Notes: generated by a model from the letters alone, not told the origin. 64,000 nt of DNA from Epilithonimonas zeae (GCF_900141765.1 NZ_FSRK01000001.1:186001-250000), one strand, 5' to 3'; positions 34,619-43,946 are shown, numbered from the stretch's first letter. Translations and numbers: made by a program.

Positions 34619-36949
34619 TTACTTCTTGATGATTTTTTTCGAAATAGATTTTCCGTTTTCCAATGTCCCATTCAGAATGTAAACACCTTTCGGAAGATTG
34701 GATAAATCGATTGTTTTCGACGTTGATTTCAGTAAAGTTTTTCCAGTGAAATCTATAATCGAAGATTCTTTCACTTTGTCATTAGAAATCGTAATGTAAT
34801 CAGATGTTGGATTCGGATAGATGATCAGTTCGGCTTTTGATAGGGAATTATTGCCAGTTCCCAAAGTTTCCAGACTGATTTGATATTTCACCAATCCTAA
34901 ATCTGACGTGCTGAAGTAGATGTCCGCTTTTTCATCTTCCAGAAAATTAATGGCTGAAGATTCTGAGAAAAGATGACCCAAACTTTCAGGAGAAACTTCG
35001 TTCCAGGTTTGTCCAAAATCTTTAGAATAGACAATTCTTACCTGCGAAGGTGGATAAGCATAACCGTCGCCGCTTCCGTTCATAAAATTGGAGGTTGCTA
35101 CAATAACACCATTTTTGTACGGCGAAAATTCAGCTTTGTTGATGACATTACCACTATAGATTTGATTCCATTTTACGCCGGCATCATTGGAGATGAAAAT
35201 CCCCTGAGTTGTGGACAAAAGCAATTGATCTTTGTCAAAAGGATTTTTTGTGATGTCGTAAATATAATCTACATCTTTTTCCAAAACTTCCAATCCGCTT
35301 TCCGATGGTGTCCAGTTTTGTCCGCCGTCTGTTGTTCTGTAAACTTGATTGTTCTGGGAAAGAAGAACATTATTCTCATTGCTTTCATCGATGCTGATTC
35401 CGAAAACAGTACCGAACGAAGGCAACATCACTTCTTCACTTGTAATTCCACTCATATTTGTAAAATCAAATTTTCTCACCATCTCGCTGAAAGCTACCCA
35501 GGAATGATTGGTATTTGATTTGGATGTAGCGATTTTCATAATATTCAGTCCATAATCAGTATATCCGGTGGAATAATCTGCGCCGTGATTTGCACTCACC
35601 GCAAAGGTAGAACCCATAAAACCGCTTGTACTGATATAAACTCTTCCGGAAACTAATGGATCAGCAAAAAGTCCGTTATTAGTAAAATTCGGGAAGAAGT
35701 TGATTGCCTGAAGATTAATTGGTGTTTCTTCTCCGGTTTGTAAGTTCTGATGAATAAAGCCTCTTCTCAATCCGTAATACAAATGTTTTTCTATGCTGTT
35801 GTGAAAGCTTACCTTATCGGTATTGTTTGCAAATGGATTTTTGAATCTCGACAACGTGATTCCGCCATCCAAAGAATGAAAAGGATAGTAATTGGAACTG
35901 ATAATCAATTCATTGCTATTCGAAGGATTATAAGTTGCGTTCAGTCCATAATAATATTTATTTTCCAAATCATTTGCAGGATAAACATAGTTTGTCCAAG
36001 TGTTTCCTCCGTCTTTTGATATCACGATCTCATTTTCTTCCAGAACCATTATATCATTTGTGTTTTTTGGATTGATGACAATTTTTTGAATGCTGTTGCT
36101 TGAAAGTGTTGTCCAAGTGATTGGAACAATTGCCCAGTTATCGCCACCATCTGTAGATTGATAGAGATTTTCCGTTTGAGTTTCTGTGAGATAAAATGTT
36201 CCTAAAAACATTTTTTGAGGATTAATCGGGTCAAAAGTTATGGCAGAATAATTCTGTCCGGCAATTTTTTCTGTCCAACTATTTCCGGCATTTTCAGACA
36301 CAAATAATCCACCGTTTTTTTCTGCCGGAGAAAAACCTCTTGCTAAAAATAATTTGTCGGGATTTCTTGGATGGATTGCGACATTATTCACGTGAACGCC
36401 ATCGTTGTTGGAACTTGTGTAAACTTTTTGCCAGTCGTCTCCGCCATTTTTGCTGTAGAAAACATCCGTCACAAGACCAAAATTGTACATATAAGTCGTG
36501 TGCAAAAGAATATTTTCGTAGTTATTTCCCGTAATCGAGTAGGACATTATAAGGTTTCCAGATTGATTTCCATTTGGAGAATCGACTTTTTTGATGACGT
36601 TGCCATTCTCCGGGTCGATGATAATTACCTGATTGTAAGCTGTCCCTTCCGAAGTTAAAATAAAACTCAGGTATTTCTGGTCAGCGGTCCATCTTAATTC
36701 CTTTATTGTTCCAAAACTCAGATTAATTGGAAAAGAGTAAAGCACTTCCCAATTTTTTCCATTATCAGAACTTTTCACAATGTGATTGGTTACCGTATTG
36801 GCATACAAAACATCAGGCTTGATTGGGTCATAAGTCACATCAAAGACCTGCCCATAATTTGGTGAAGTTAAAAATGACAATTGAGCCGTCAGCATTGTAG
36901 AAAGACCGGAGCAAATTGCCAATAAAAATAAAGTCAATATTTTCTTCAT
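34619..36949 (-). CDS. Secreted BNR/sortilin-like beta-propeller protein with T9SS sorting domain
   Basis: The 776-residue protein has a signal peptide (MKKILTLFLLAICSGLSTMLTAQ) and many Asp-box repeats of the S-x-D-x-G-x-x-W type (SSDNGKNWEVLY, SKNGGDDWQKVY, SENAGNSWTEKI, SKDGGNTWTNY, TTDGGQNWTPS, SKDFGQTWNEV), as in sialidase-like or VPS10 propellers. No sialidase arginine triad is evident. The last ~75 residues form a T9SS type A domain (IIYPNPTSDYITIS, LPKGVYILNG). It is probably surface-exposed and binds or processes an unknown ligand. A triple GTGA site lies 62 bases upstream. Confidence 0.88.
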   Translation of the reverse strand: MKKILTLFLLAICSGLSTMLTAQLSFLTSPNYGQVFDVTYDPIKPDVLYANTVTNHIVKSSDNGKNWEVLYSFPINLSFGTIKELRWTADQKYLSFILTSEGTAYNQVIIIDPENGNVIKKVDSPNGNQSGNLIMSYSITGNNYENILLHTTYMYNFGLVTDVFYSKNGGDDWQKVYTSSNNDGVHVNNVAIHPRNPDKLFLARGFSPAEKNGGLFVSENAGNSWTEKIAGQNYSAITFDPINPQKMFLGTFYLTETQTENLYQSTDGGDNWAIVPITWTTLSSNSIQKIVINPKNTNDIMVLEENEIVISKDGGNTWTNYVYPANDLENKYYYGLNATYNPSNSNELIISSNYYPFHSLDGGITLSRFKNPFANNTDKVSFHNSIEKHLYYGLRRGFIHQNLQTGEETPINLQAINFFPNFTNNGLFADPLVSGRVYISTSGFMGSTFAVSANHGADYSTGYTDYGLNIMKIATSKSNTNHSWVAFSEMVRKFDFTNMSGITSEEVMLPSFGTVFGISIDESNENNVLLSQNNQVYRTTDGGQNWTPSESGLEVLEKDVDYIYDITKNPFDKDQLLLSTTQGIFISNDAGVKWNQIYSGNVINKAEFSPYKNGVIVATSNFMNGSGDGYAYPPSQVRIVYSKDFGQTWNEVSPESLGHLFSESSAINFLEDEKADIYFSTSDLGLVKYQISLETLGTGNNSLSKAELIIYPNPTSDYITISNDKVKESSIIDFTGKTLLKSTSKTIDLSNLPKGVYILNGTLENGKSISKKIIKK

Positions 36950-37005
36950 ATTTCAAAAATTTATTGATGTAAAATTGATGATAAATAAAAAAAATTATAT
37001 CAACA

Positions 37006-37048
37006 ATGGCGTGACATTGCGTGACATCAATCCAATTTCTGCGTGACG
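37006..37048 (-). promoter_or_regulatory. Shared triple-repeat operator, copy 1
   Basis: On the plus strand GTGACA occurs at 37011 and 37021 and GTGACG at 37043 (on the coding minus strand TGTCAC and CGTCAC). The first copy is 62 bases from the start codon at 36949. The same elements with the same 10- and 32-base spacing occur upstream of the T9SS gene starting at 40348. The 10-base spacing puts two sites on one face of the helix, as expected for a dimeric or tandem activator. Confidence 0.7.
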
Positions 37049-37057
37049 TAGATTTGT

Positions 37058-38686
37058 CTATATCGCTGAAATGTAGTCGTATAAGTTTATTTTGTCAGGA
37101 AGATTGATTTTTTTACTGATTCTTTCCTTTCTTTTTCTGCAGGATTCCGGACTGATGTTGAGAATGGATGCAATTTCTTTATGACTGAGATTCATATAAA
37201 CATAACAGATGAATCTGATTTCGGAAGAACTCAAATCCGGATGTCTTTCTTTGAGCGTGGTGATAAAATTCTGATTAACGCCTTCAAAATGTTTGAAAAA
37301 ACTATCCCACTGATTATTAGTCTTAAGCTGAATTTTCAAATCCTTGATAGAATTGACCAGTTTCGTATTATTAGAAATCTCAGGTTGATTGACAATCGCT
37401 TCAATAATTTCTTCCACCACGTCATTTCTGCTGGAGATGGTTAGAGCTTGTGAAGTCAGTTGTCGGTTTTGTTGTTCTATTTCGTTTTTAAGACGTTCTT
37501 TTTCAAGCAAAGACAAAGTTTCCTGTTCTTTTAATTGTTGCGTCAAAATCAGATTATCACTCTGTTTTTTCTCAAATTCCAGTTGCGTGATTTTTTTCTG
37601 CTGTCTGTATTTTATCGAGTTATTGTAAAGGAAAAGCAGAACCAATAAAATAATGATAACGGCAGAAGCGATGATGATGTAGAAGATTTTTCTTTCATCT
37701 TTCAAACGTTGATGGCTTTCTTTGAGTTCGAACTGGTAATTTTGCATTTCGAACTTGATTTTTCCATTATTGAACAGTGCCGAATTATTAATTCTTGAAA
37801 TCGAATCATTCGCAATAATTACTGAATCTTTGTATTTCAGAGACTCATCATAATTTTTACTTTCTGCATTGATTTTTGAAAGATAATTGTAAACTTCCTC
37901 TCTGTTATTGATGTTTGGAGAAAGTTTTCTTGCCTGTAAAGCCAAAGATTTTGCCTGAGTAAAGTCTCCTTTTTTCTCATTGATTTGCGCTTTTATCAAA
38001 AGAATAAAAACAAGATTTTCAGTTTGATTGTCTGCTTCCAGTTTAGGAATCAGATTATCGATGATAGCTTCAGATTCTTCAAATTTTTTCTTGAGATAAA
38101 GATTTTCTGCCAAAGCCATTTTGTTCATTATATTGACTTTTGGGTCATCTTTTGTCAGGATTTCAGCTTCCTGAATGTACTTATAGGCTTCATTGATTTT
38201 ATTCAATTTATTCAGAACCAACCCGAGATTCACTGCATAAGCGCCGGCTTTTTCATTTCGATTATTTTCTTTGGCAGTCTGGTAGGCTTTGAGGAAATAT
38301 TCGTAGGCTTTTTTGTTATTTTTTTCCTGAAAATAAAGAATTGCAATGTTGTTCACAACCGTCATCACGTGTTTCTTGTCCGGCATATTGGTTGCGATAT
38401 CATAAGCTTCGAGATAATATTTCAAAGCTTCGCCAAAGTCGGTCATCAGATAATAATTGAGACCAATGTTGTTGGTTGCGCGAAAGTTGGATTTGTCCCA
38501 TTTCTTTTGTTCCGAGACAGATTTTACACGAATCAACATTTCCAGAGATTTCGTATGTTCTTTTCGGAACATCTTCTGAATAGCGGAATCGATGATGACC
38601 TCATATTCTTTTTCGGACTGCCCGGACATTGTGGAAGGCAGAACAAAAAGTATAATGATTGGGATTATTTTCAGAAATAATTTCAT
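37058..38686 (-). CDS. Transmembrane TPR regulator with C-terminal LuxR-type HTH
   Basis: The 542-residue protein has a signal-like N-terminus (MKLFLKIIPIIILFVLPSTMSGQ), about six TPR units (for example GEALKYYLEAYDIATN, NKKAYEYFLKAYQTAKEN, AYKYIQEAEILTK), a membrane segment near residues 335-352, a Gln/Glu-rich coiled coil, and a C-terminal HTH with LSSSEIRFICYVYMNLSHKEIASILNISPESCRKRKERI. It looks like a one-component sensor: TPRs outside the cytoplasm, DNA-binding domain inside. It lies between two T9SS cargo genes that share an upstream site, and is the natural candidate to bind it. Confidence 0.85.
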   Translation of the reverse strand: MKLFLKIIPIIILFVLPSTMSGQSEKEYEVIIDSAIQKMFRKEHTKSLEMLIRVKSVSEQKKWDKSNFRATNNIGLNYYLMTDFGEALKYYLEAYDIATNMPDKKHVMTVVNNIAILYFQEKNNKKAYEYFLKAYQTAKENNRNEKAGAYAVNLGLVLNKLNKINEAYKYIQEAEILTKDDPKVNIMNKMALAENLYLKKKFEESEAIIDNLIPKLEADNQTENLVFILLIKAQINEKKGDFTQAKSLALQARKLSPNINNREEVYNYLSKINAESKNYDESLKYKDSVIIANDSISRINNSALFNNGKIKFEMQNYQFELKESHQRLKDERKIFYIIIASAVIIILLVLLFLYNNSIKYRQQKKITQLEFEKKQSDNLILTQQLKEQETLSLLEKERLKNEIEQQNRQLTSQALTISSRNDVVEEIIEAIVNQPEISNNTKLVNSIKDLKIQLKTNNQWDSFFKHFEGVNQNFITTLKERHPDLSSSEIRFICYVYMNLSHKEIASILNISPESCRKRKERISKKINLPDKINLYDYISAI

Positions 38687-38789
38687 CTTCTAGTCAAATC
38701 GATAACGAAATATAGATATAATTAATCGTAAAAGCAAAAAGATGAGATTGTGAGAATTGATTTATTCGATAATTTTAGTTTTATTCTAT

Positions 38790-38857
38790 TTCTCGCAGAT
38801 TTTACTGATTCGGCAAATTTTAGATTAAATCGAAAAAATTCAGCAAATCTGCGAGAA
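38790..38857. repeat. TCTCGCAGAT inverted repeat, copy 1
   Basis: TTCTCGCAGATTT (38790-38802) and AAATCTGCGAGAA (38845-38857) form a perfect 13-bp inverted repeat with a 42-base AT-rich centre. Related sequence lies at 42295, 47975 and 51709. It occupies the spacer downstream of the FG-GAP gene. Confidence 0.75.
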
Positions 38858-38863
38858 TTAAAA

Positions 38864-40348
38864 TTATTTCTTAATCAATTTTTGAATCGATGAACTTCCG
38901 TTTGAGAATTTTATTTTCAGAATATAAATTCCTTTTGAAAGATTTGAAACATTAATTTTTAATTCTTTGGACTCCGAAATCCGTTTTCCGGATTGGTCCA
39001 GAATTTCAACCAAATTAATTTGTTGTTTACTTGTAATGTTGATGAAATCTTTAGCGGGATTTGGATAGATTTTTACATCTTTTTTAGGAAGATTACTTTC
39101 ATTAGTTGCAAGATCTGTTGAAGTGAAAATATAAGCGGAACCCGCATCATTAAGTTCATTTTCTTCATTATCATCAAAATTATCTCTCGCAGAACCAACG
39201 ATGATTTCATTATCATTCATTGCAAGGCTCCAGCCATAAAAATCTTCTGCAACATCATCTCCAGGTTTCAGTTCCTGGTCAAATTCCCAATTATTCTGGT
39301 TATTCTTTTTGTAAAGCAATGTTCTTCCTGGCTCAGCACCATAAAGATGCGGACTACTGATGAGTAGTTTGTCATTTTTCAACTCACACATCCAGGCGAA
39401 ATAGGTGTGTTCGGAAGACTCATAACTTGGGATTTTTTGAGATTCTTCCCAGTTGCCATTATCATTCAATTTAAAAATATAAGCCATCGACGGATTTCCT
39501 GTGTTGGATTCTGTATAAGCACCAACAACCAATTCATTACCAGAAATACTAACCGAATTTCCAAAATAAGAGTTCTCAAAATTGTCTGATGACGTTAAGC
39601 TCTGATGGAATATCCAATTACCCGAATTATTCTTTTTATAAATGTAAATTTTCCCTGCGCTGTTGTTGACACCACTTGCGCCAACCACAAGATAATCGCC
39701 ATAGAGACTGACACCAATTCCAAAATTTCCAAAATCCACACTTTCCGATGAAGTGATTTTCTGTGCTTCTATCCAGTCATTACCATTTTTTTTGTAAATA
39801 TAAACAGCACCATTCCAACTGCTGAATCCTGGAGCACCAGCAACAATCGTATTCCCGTCAACAGCAATGGAAGTCGGATTAACGCCTAGCAATGCATCAT
39901 TATCATAATCGGAAGCAATTAATTTCTTTTTGAAATTCCATTGATTGTTAGGATTCAACTCATAAACATATAAAGCTCCAGCCCGGATTGTATTTTCGAT
40001 ATCCGCCCTTCCTGCAGAAATCACAAGAAAATCATTTCCAAACTTTATACTTCCTCCAAATTCTGCCATTTCGAAACCATCCGGAGCCGTGATTTTTTGA
40101 TTGAAATTCCAATTGTTTCCGCTTTTTTGATGAATATAAACAGCACCTTTTGCAATGGCTTCTCTGGAAGCGCCAACCGCCAAAAATTGATTGTTAATCG
40201 CAACCGACGTCCCGAATTCTGCTCTGCTTTCCCTTGTAGAAGCTGTGATTTTTTTCGATTGATACTGTCCAAAAACCAATGTCAAACTCAAAACAGTCAT
40301 TGATAAAATTCCTCTGTTTAAAATTCCCGAGAATATATACTTTTCCAT
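38864..40348 (-). CDS. Secreted FG-GAP-type beta-propeller protein with T9SS sorting domain
   Basis: The 494-residue protein starts at ATG 40348 (MEKYIFSGILNRGILSM...SLTLVFGQ), giving a signal peptide. Seven or so repeats of the type F-G-x-S/G-V-x-I/L...VVGA...A-Y-I-Y/F-K-x-N-x-x-x-W (for example AEFGTSVAINNQFLAVGAS and AYFGNSVSISGNELVVGAYT) mark an FG-GAP, integrin-like propeller. A T9SS sorting domain ends the protein (KIYPNPAKDFINITS, LSKGIYILKIKF). Function unknown, probably surface binding. The triple GTGA site lies 63 bases upstream. Confidence 0.87.
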   Translation of the reverse strand: MEKYIFSGILNRGILSMTVLSLTLVFGQYQSKKITASTRESRAEFGTSVAINNQFLAVGASREAIAKGAVYIHQKSGNNWNFNQKITAPDGFEMAEFGGSIKFGNDFLVISAGRADIENTIRAGALYVYELNPNNQWNFKKKLIASDYDNDALLGVNPTSIAVDGNTIVAGAPGFSSWNGAVYIYKKNGNDWIEAQKITSSESVDFGNFGIGVSLYGDYLVVGASGVNNSAGKIYIYKKNNSGNWIFHQSLTSSDNFENSYFGNSVSISGNELVVGAYTESNTGNPSMAYIFKLNDNGNWEESQKIPSYESSEHTYFAWMCELKNDKLLISSPHLYGAEPGRTLLYKKNNQNNWEFDQELKPGDDVAEDFYGWSLAMNDNEIIVGSARDNFDDNEENELNDAGSAYIFTSTDLATNESNLPKKDVKIYPNPAKDFINITSKQQINLVEILDQSGKRISESKELKINVSNLSKGIYILKIKFSNGSSSIQKLIKK

Positions 40349-40405
40349 ATATAATTTTTTTTTGTTGAGTGAAGTTATATAGTATAAACCCGAAAGCTTT
40401 AATTT

Positions 40406-40448
40406 ATGGCGTGACATTGTGTGACAACAATTGTCAATTTCTGTGAAA
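40406..40448 (-). promoter_or_regulatory. Shared triple-repeat operator, copy 2
   Basis: GTGACA occurs at 40411 and 40421 and GTGAAA at 40443 on the plus strand, the same +10 and +32 spacing as at 37011. On the coding strand TGTCACACAATGTCACGCC differs by one base from the first copy. The first element is 63 bases from the start codon at 40348. Confidence 0.7.
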
Positions 40449-40453
40449 ACGAA

Positions 40454-40480
40454 AAAAACTCTCCAAAAAGGAAAGTTTTT
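40454..40480. terminator. Hairpin upstream of the FG-GAP gene
   Basis: AAAAACTCTCC pairs with GGAAAGTTTTT with one mismatch around an AAAAA loop. It lies between the Old Yellow Enzyme stop and the operator and may end transcription from that side. Confidence 0.5.
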
Positions 40481-40577
40481 ATTTAATATTCTGTTAAAAG
40501 TCAGTTCAAGAAAGTTGGAACAGGTTTTCTTATTTTCTACCTTAGTAACTCCAAAATGATAAACCCAAATTCATTTT

Positions 40578-40608
40578 AAAACCGTTCTTTTCTGTGAGGG
40601 CGGTTTTT
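40578..40608 (-). terminator. Weak terminator after the Old Yellow Enzyme gene
   Basis: AAACCG and CGGTTT pair across a loose loop just past the stop at 40609, with only about four T on the minus strand. Confidence 0.45.
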
Positions 40609-41670
40609 TTATTTTGTTGGTTTCGCTCTCAAATATTGATGCGGATAAAAACAATCATCGCCATTTTTCCAAGAAGACTGAACTGCGAAATAAGGATTTC
40701 TCAGAATTTCTCTAGCCAGGAAAATTAAATCTCCTTGTCCGTTTTGTAAAATTTCTTCCGCTTGTTCCGCTGACGTGATAAGACCAACAGCTCCGGTTTT
40801 GACATCCGAATTCTTTTTCACATCTTCTGCTAACGGAACTTGGTAACCTGGTCTCAAAGGAATGGTTACACCATTGATATTACCACCGCTGGAAACATCT
40901 ACCAAATCTACATTCTTAGCTTTCAAAGCTTTTGATAATTCTACACTATCGGAGATTTCCCATCCATTTTCCGCATATTCGGTTCCGGAGATTCTTACGA
41001 AAAGCGCTTGGTTTTCTGTAATTTCAGAATTAACGGCATCTACAATTTCCATTAAGAATCTTGCTCTGTTTTCAGGATTTCCACCATATTCATCAGTCCT
41101 TGTATTGGAAAGTGGCGATAGAAATTGATGAATCAAATAACCGTGCGCACCGTGAATTTCCAAAACATCAAATCCAACTTCAACTGCTCTTTTCGCTGCT
41201 TTTCGGAAATCTTCTACCAAAGTTTTGATTTCGTCAACAGATAATTCGTGGGGAATTCTTTCGGAATGATGAAACGGAATTGGACTTGGCGCAATGGTTT
41301 CCCAGCCTTCTTCCAAGCTCATTTGTCGATTGGTTTCAGCGGAAACAGAACCCTTTCGTCCAGCGTGAGCCAACTGAATTCCGATTTTACTTTCTGAATT
41401 CTCATGAACAAAGTCAACGATTTTTTGCAAAGCCAAAACTTGTTCGTCATTCCAGATTCCAAGGCATTTATCCGAGATTCTACCGCGAGGTTCAACGCCA
41501 GTTGCTTCTACTACAATAAGGCCAGCGCCACCTTGAGCTCGGCTTCCGTAATGAACGAAGTGGAAATCATTCGCTACACCTTCTTCTGCGGAATACATAC
41601 ACATTGGCGACATTACGATTCGGTTTTTCAGTTCTACATTTCTGAATGTTATAGGAGTGAAAAGTTTCAT
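40609..41670 (-). CDS. NADH:flavin oxidoreductase, Old Yellow Enzyme family (YqjM/NamA type)
   Basis: The 353-residue FMN enzyme is of the type that reduces activated double bonds with NAD(P)H. Marks are MSPMCMYSAEEG at residues 20-31 (with the YqjM-type cysteine), GIQLAHAGRKGS, HGAHGYLIHQFLSPLSNTRTDEYGGNPENRARF (His-Gly-Ala-His active site) and the C-terminal FMN-phosphate stretch GDLIFLAREILRNPYF. The physiological substrate is unknown. Its start overlaps the stop of the upstream gene by four bases (ATGA-type). Confidence 0.92.
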   Translation of the reverse strand: MKLFTPITFRNVELKNRIVMSPMCMYSAEEGVANDFHFVHYGSRAQGGAGLIVVEATGVEPRGRISDKCLGIWNDEQVLALQKIVDFVHENSESKIGIQLAHAGRKGSVSAETNRQMSLEEGWETIAPSPIPFHHSERIPHELSVDEIKTLVEDFRKAAKRAVEVGFDVLEIHGAHGYLIHQFLSPLSNTRTDEYGGNPENRARFLMEIVDAVNSEITENQALFVRISGTEYAENGWEISDSVELSKALKAKNVDLVDVSSGGNINGVTIPLRPGYQVPLAEDVKKNSDVKTGAVGLITSAEQAEEILQNGQGDLIFLAREILRNPYFAVQSSWKNGDDCFYPHQYLRAKPTK

Positions 41671-42140
41671 TTTTTTAAATTATATATTTTATTGCTGTTG
41701 TCAAAGTAAACAGGGAATTTCAAAGATTGTTCATAGTTTTCCCAATTGCCCTCAAAACCTATGAACGCTAATTTTCCTAAACTTAAAGAAAGCATATCAC
41801 CAGAAAAAGTTCCATTGTGTTTGCCTGTTCCTTCTTCAGAAAATTTGAAATCGTAAATTTTCAAATTGCCTTTCGGAGATTTTTTTGTTCTTTCAATATT
41901 TAGAATAATTGTTCCGCTGAAGTTGGATTTAGTTCCTTCGACATCAGAATAGCCTTTTACTTTATAGGTTTCGGGAGAATCTTTGTCCAGAAAAACTGAA
42001 TAAAATCCCACTTTTATTTTTGTTTTATCATCAATTGTTCCGATATAAGATTCGGTATTATTCATAATAAGACTTTCGGTTTGAGCCTTGGAATGAATAA
42101 TCCCAAAAACAAGAATTAAAAGAAAGAAAAGTTTTTTCAT
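41667..42140 (-). CDS. Unknown secreted protein
   Basis: The 157-residue protein has a signal peptide (MKKLFFLLILVFGIIHSKAQ) and a small beta-rich mature part (IGTIDDKTKIKVGFYSVFLD, TIILNIERTKKS, YDFKFSEEGTGKHNGTFSGDMLSLSLG). I recognise no family. The four-base overlap with the Old Yellow Enzyme gene suggests co-translation, though a link in function is not obvious. I preferred the ATG at 42140 over one at 42146. Hairpin repeat copy 3 lies upstream. Confidence 0.7.
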   Translation of the reverse strand: MKKLFFLLILVFGIIHSKAQTESLIMNNTESYIGTIDDKTKIKVGFYSVFLDKDSPETYKVKGYSDVEGTKSNFSGTIILNIERTKKSPKGNLKIYDFKFSEEGTGKHNGTFSGDMLSLSLGKLAFIGFEGNWENYEQSLKFPVYFDNSNKIYNLKK

Positions 42141-42170
42141 AACCATAAATTTTAAAACATTGAATTACTC

Positions 42171-42273
42171 GCAACCCGACTTGAGCGGAAATCCTTTTTT
42201 GCCAACCTCCAAATTCTATGTCAATGTGAAATCGTATGCAAAAAAGATTGGGAGCGGAAGGCGGATAAGTTGC
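42171..42273 (+). repeat. Hairpin repeat family H, copy 3 with a compensatory change
   Basis: This copy starts GCAACCCGACTTGAGCGG and ends GGCGGATAAGTTGC. Compared with copies 1 and 2, the end GCAGC has become GCAAC and the other end GCTGC has become GTTGC, so pairing is kept. The loop is longer. It lies in the spacer between the DUF1569 gene and the unknown secreted gene. Confidence 0.85.
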
Positions 42274-42294
42274 CCCAATAAAAAATATTTAGTG

Positions 42295-42357
42295 TCTCGC
42301 AGATTGTTTTGATCAAGCAGATAGAAATGAAGCTGCAAAATCCGATCAATCAGTGAA
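42295..42357. repeat. TCTCGCAGAT-type repeat, copy 2
   Basis: TCTCGCAGATT starts the element and ATCAATCAGTGA ends it, with internal AAGCAGAT. It is less symmetrical than the copy at 38790 and sits 21 bases from hairpin repeat copy 3. Confidence 0.55.
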
Positions 42358-42365
42358 CTAAATTA

Positions 42366-42821
42366 TTAAACTCCAAATTGTGTCAAATGGTGGTCGAGAT
42401 GTTTGGACATCATATTATTCCATTCGATGGCTGTGAGTTTTCCGAAGTTGAAACTTTCTTTGCCTTCAAAAGCGTCTGCACCCAATTGTTGGGTTTTCTG
42501 GATGAAACCGATAATTCTTTTTCTCTCTTCTTCAAATATTTTGTTATCTGTAATAACAAACATTGCCGAAGTAGGAGAGTTATGTTTATAAGGCGTTTCG
42601 CTCACGACCTTTGATTTTACAAATTGCTTAAGAATCCATTTGGTAATAGCGCCAGGCTTTTTATGTTTTTCGGTTTCATAGATGAGTTCGTAAGTTACGT
42701 TGCAGTGCGCCAACATTTTGTCCACGGACATCACGCCCCATTTCGGGAAAGAGTCTTCCGTGAGTGCGTTGATTCTCTTGATAAAATGACTGGTGTCTGC
42801 TTGGTCGAATATATTCTTCAT
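42366..42821 (-). CDS. DUF1569 protein (DinB superfamily)
   Basis: The 151-residue protein matches DUF1569, a DinB-superfamily four-helix group: FPKWGVMSVDKMLAHCNVTYEL near residue 28, FGKLTAIEWNNMMSKHLDHHLTQFGV at the C-terminus with the conserved histidine cluster. Biochemical role unknown. The start is three bases after the stop of the TPR membrane protein gene, so it is the last gene of the AraC-regulator operon. Confidence 0.85.
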   Translation of the reverse strand: MKNIFDQADTSHFIKRINALTEDSFPKWGVMSVDKMLAHCNVTYELIYETEKHKKPGAITKWILKQFVKSKVVSETPYKHNSPTSAMFVITDNKIFEEERKRIIGFIQKTQQLGADAFEGKESFNFGKLTAIEWNNMMSKHLDHHLTQFGV

Positions 42822-42824
42822 AGT

Positions 42825-43946
42825 TTAGGTCGTGATTTTATTAATTTGATTGAGCTTTTCTAATAATAATTGGTTGCGCTTTTTGTGCTTGATAAATTTA
42901 AGAAGAAACCAAATAAATAAGATTGAAGAAATTAAAATAATAATGGCGCTTATGATTCTCAATCTGTTCTTTTGTTCCTCGATTTTTTTGTTGTTTTCCT
43001 GATTCTGGACATCGATGCTTTTGTTGAGAGAAGCGAGCTCGCTTTGTTCTCTGGCAAATTTGGTTTCGATGTACAGTTTGTTGTACACTTCATAATTGTT
43101 CCAATCTTGAAGTGCGAGATAATTGTCAGAAAAACCTTTGTAAATCCCTTCGCTCAAGACCAAATCGCCGACTTTTTTGGACAGATTGACCGATTTTTTC
43201 AAAAGGTCTATGGCTTCCTGATGTTTTCCCAAAGCCGTGAAATTCTCAGACAAACCTTTGTAGGCAAAAGCCTCCAAACTCTCTGCTTGAACAGATTTGG
43301 CAACTTCAGCAGACTTTTTGAAATATTTTTCTGCCTCGCTATATCTCTTCAAATAAAAATAACAATAGCCAATATTGTAAAGGAAAACACTGGAGTTCGC
43401 GATCGCATTATCATAATTTCCAACTTTTTTTACATACTCCAAGCCGATGAGCAGTTTTTCCAAGGCCAGCTCGTTGTTGTCTTGAGATTTATAGACCAAA
43501 CCTCTTAACGCAGAATTGAGACCAAGATAATAAGTCCTGAATTTCCCATCCGGAAGTTGACTGCAAATTTGATAAGATTCGTCCAGAATTTCCAAAGTCT
43601 TGCTGTTGAGCCCCATCTGCTGATATTGTATAGACGTAGCATTTAGGATTTTTACTTTTTGTTCGGGATTTGTTACATTTTTACTTAGTTCCTTCATCTT
43701 CAGAACCCAATCCAGCGATTTGTCAAAATCTCTTTTTGAGATATAGGAATGGGATATCAGTTTGTAAAGTTTAATGAGATTGTCCGGGTTTTTCTCATTT
43801 TTCAGCATTTCCTGAGCCATTTTCTGAGAGTTATCAGGATTTTGATAAATGTCCGAAAGTGCCTTTTTATACAATTGCTCGTTGTACTGGGATTTGAAAA
43901 TTCCGGTAAATGAGAAAATAATTAATATGAAAATGAAGCGTTTCAT
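42825..43946 (-). CDS. TPR membrane protein lacking a DNA-binding domain
   Basis: The 373-residue protein has a signal peptide (MKRFIFILIIFSFTGIFKSQ), TPR units (SYSEAEKYFKKSAEVAKSV, HQEAIDLLKKSVNLSKKV) and one C-terminal membrane segment (RIISAIIILISSILFIWFLLKF). After it only ~20 basic residues remain, so the HTH domain found in related regulators is absent. Its ATG overlaps the stop of the TPR-AraC regulator by four bases. It may pair with that regulator's sensor part; this is inference from layout. Confidence 0.8.
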   Translation of the reverse strand: MKRFIFILIIFSFTGIFKSQYNEQLYKKALSDIYQNPDNSQKMAQEMLKNEKNPDNLIKLYKLISHSYISKRDFDKSLDWVLKMKELSKNVTNPEQKVKILNATSIQYQQMGLNSKTLEILDESYQICSQLPDGKFRTYYLGLNSALRGLVYKSQDNNELALEKLLIGLEYVKKVGNYDNAIANSSVFLYNIGYCYFYLKRYSEAEKYFKKSAEVAKSVQAESLEAFAYKGLSENFTALGKHQEAIDLLKKSVNLSKKVGDLVLSEGIYKGFSDNYLALQDWNNYEVYNKLYIETKFAREQSELASLNKSIDVQNQENNKKIEEQKNRLRIISAIIILISSILFIWFLLKFIKHKKRNQLLLEKLNQINKITT

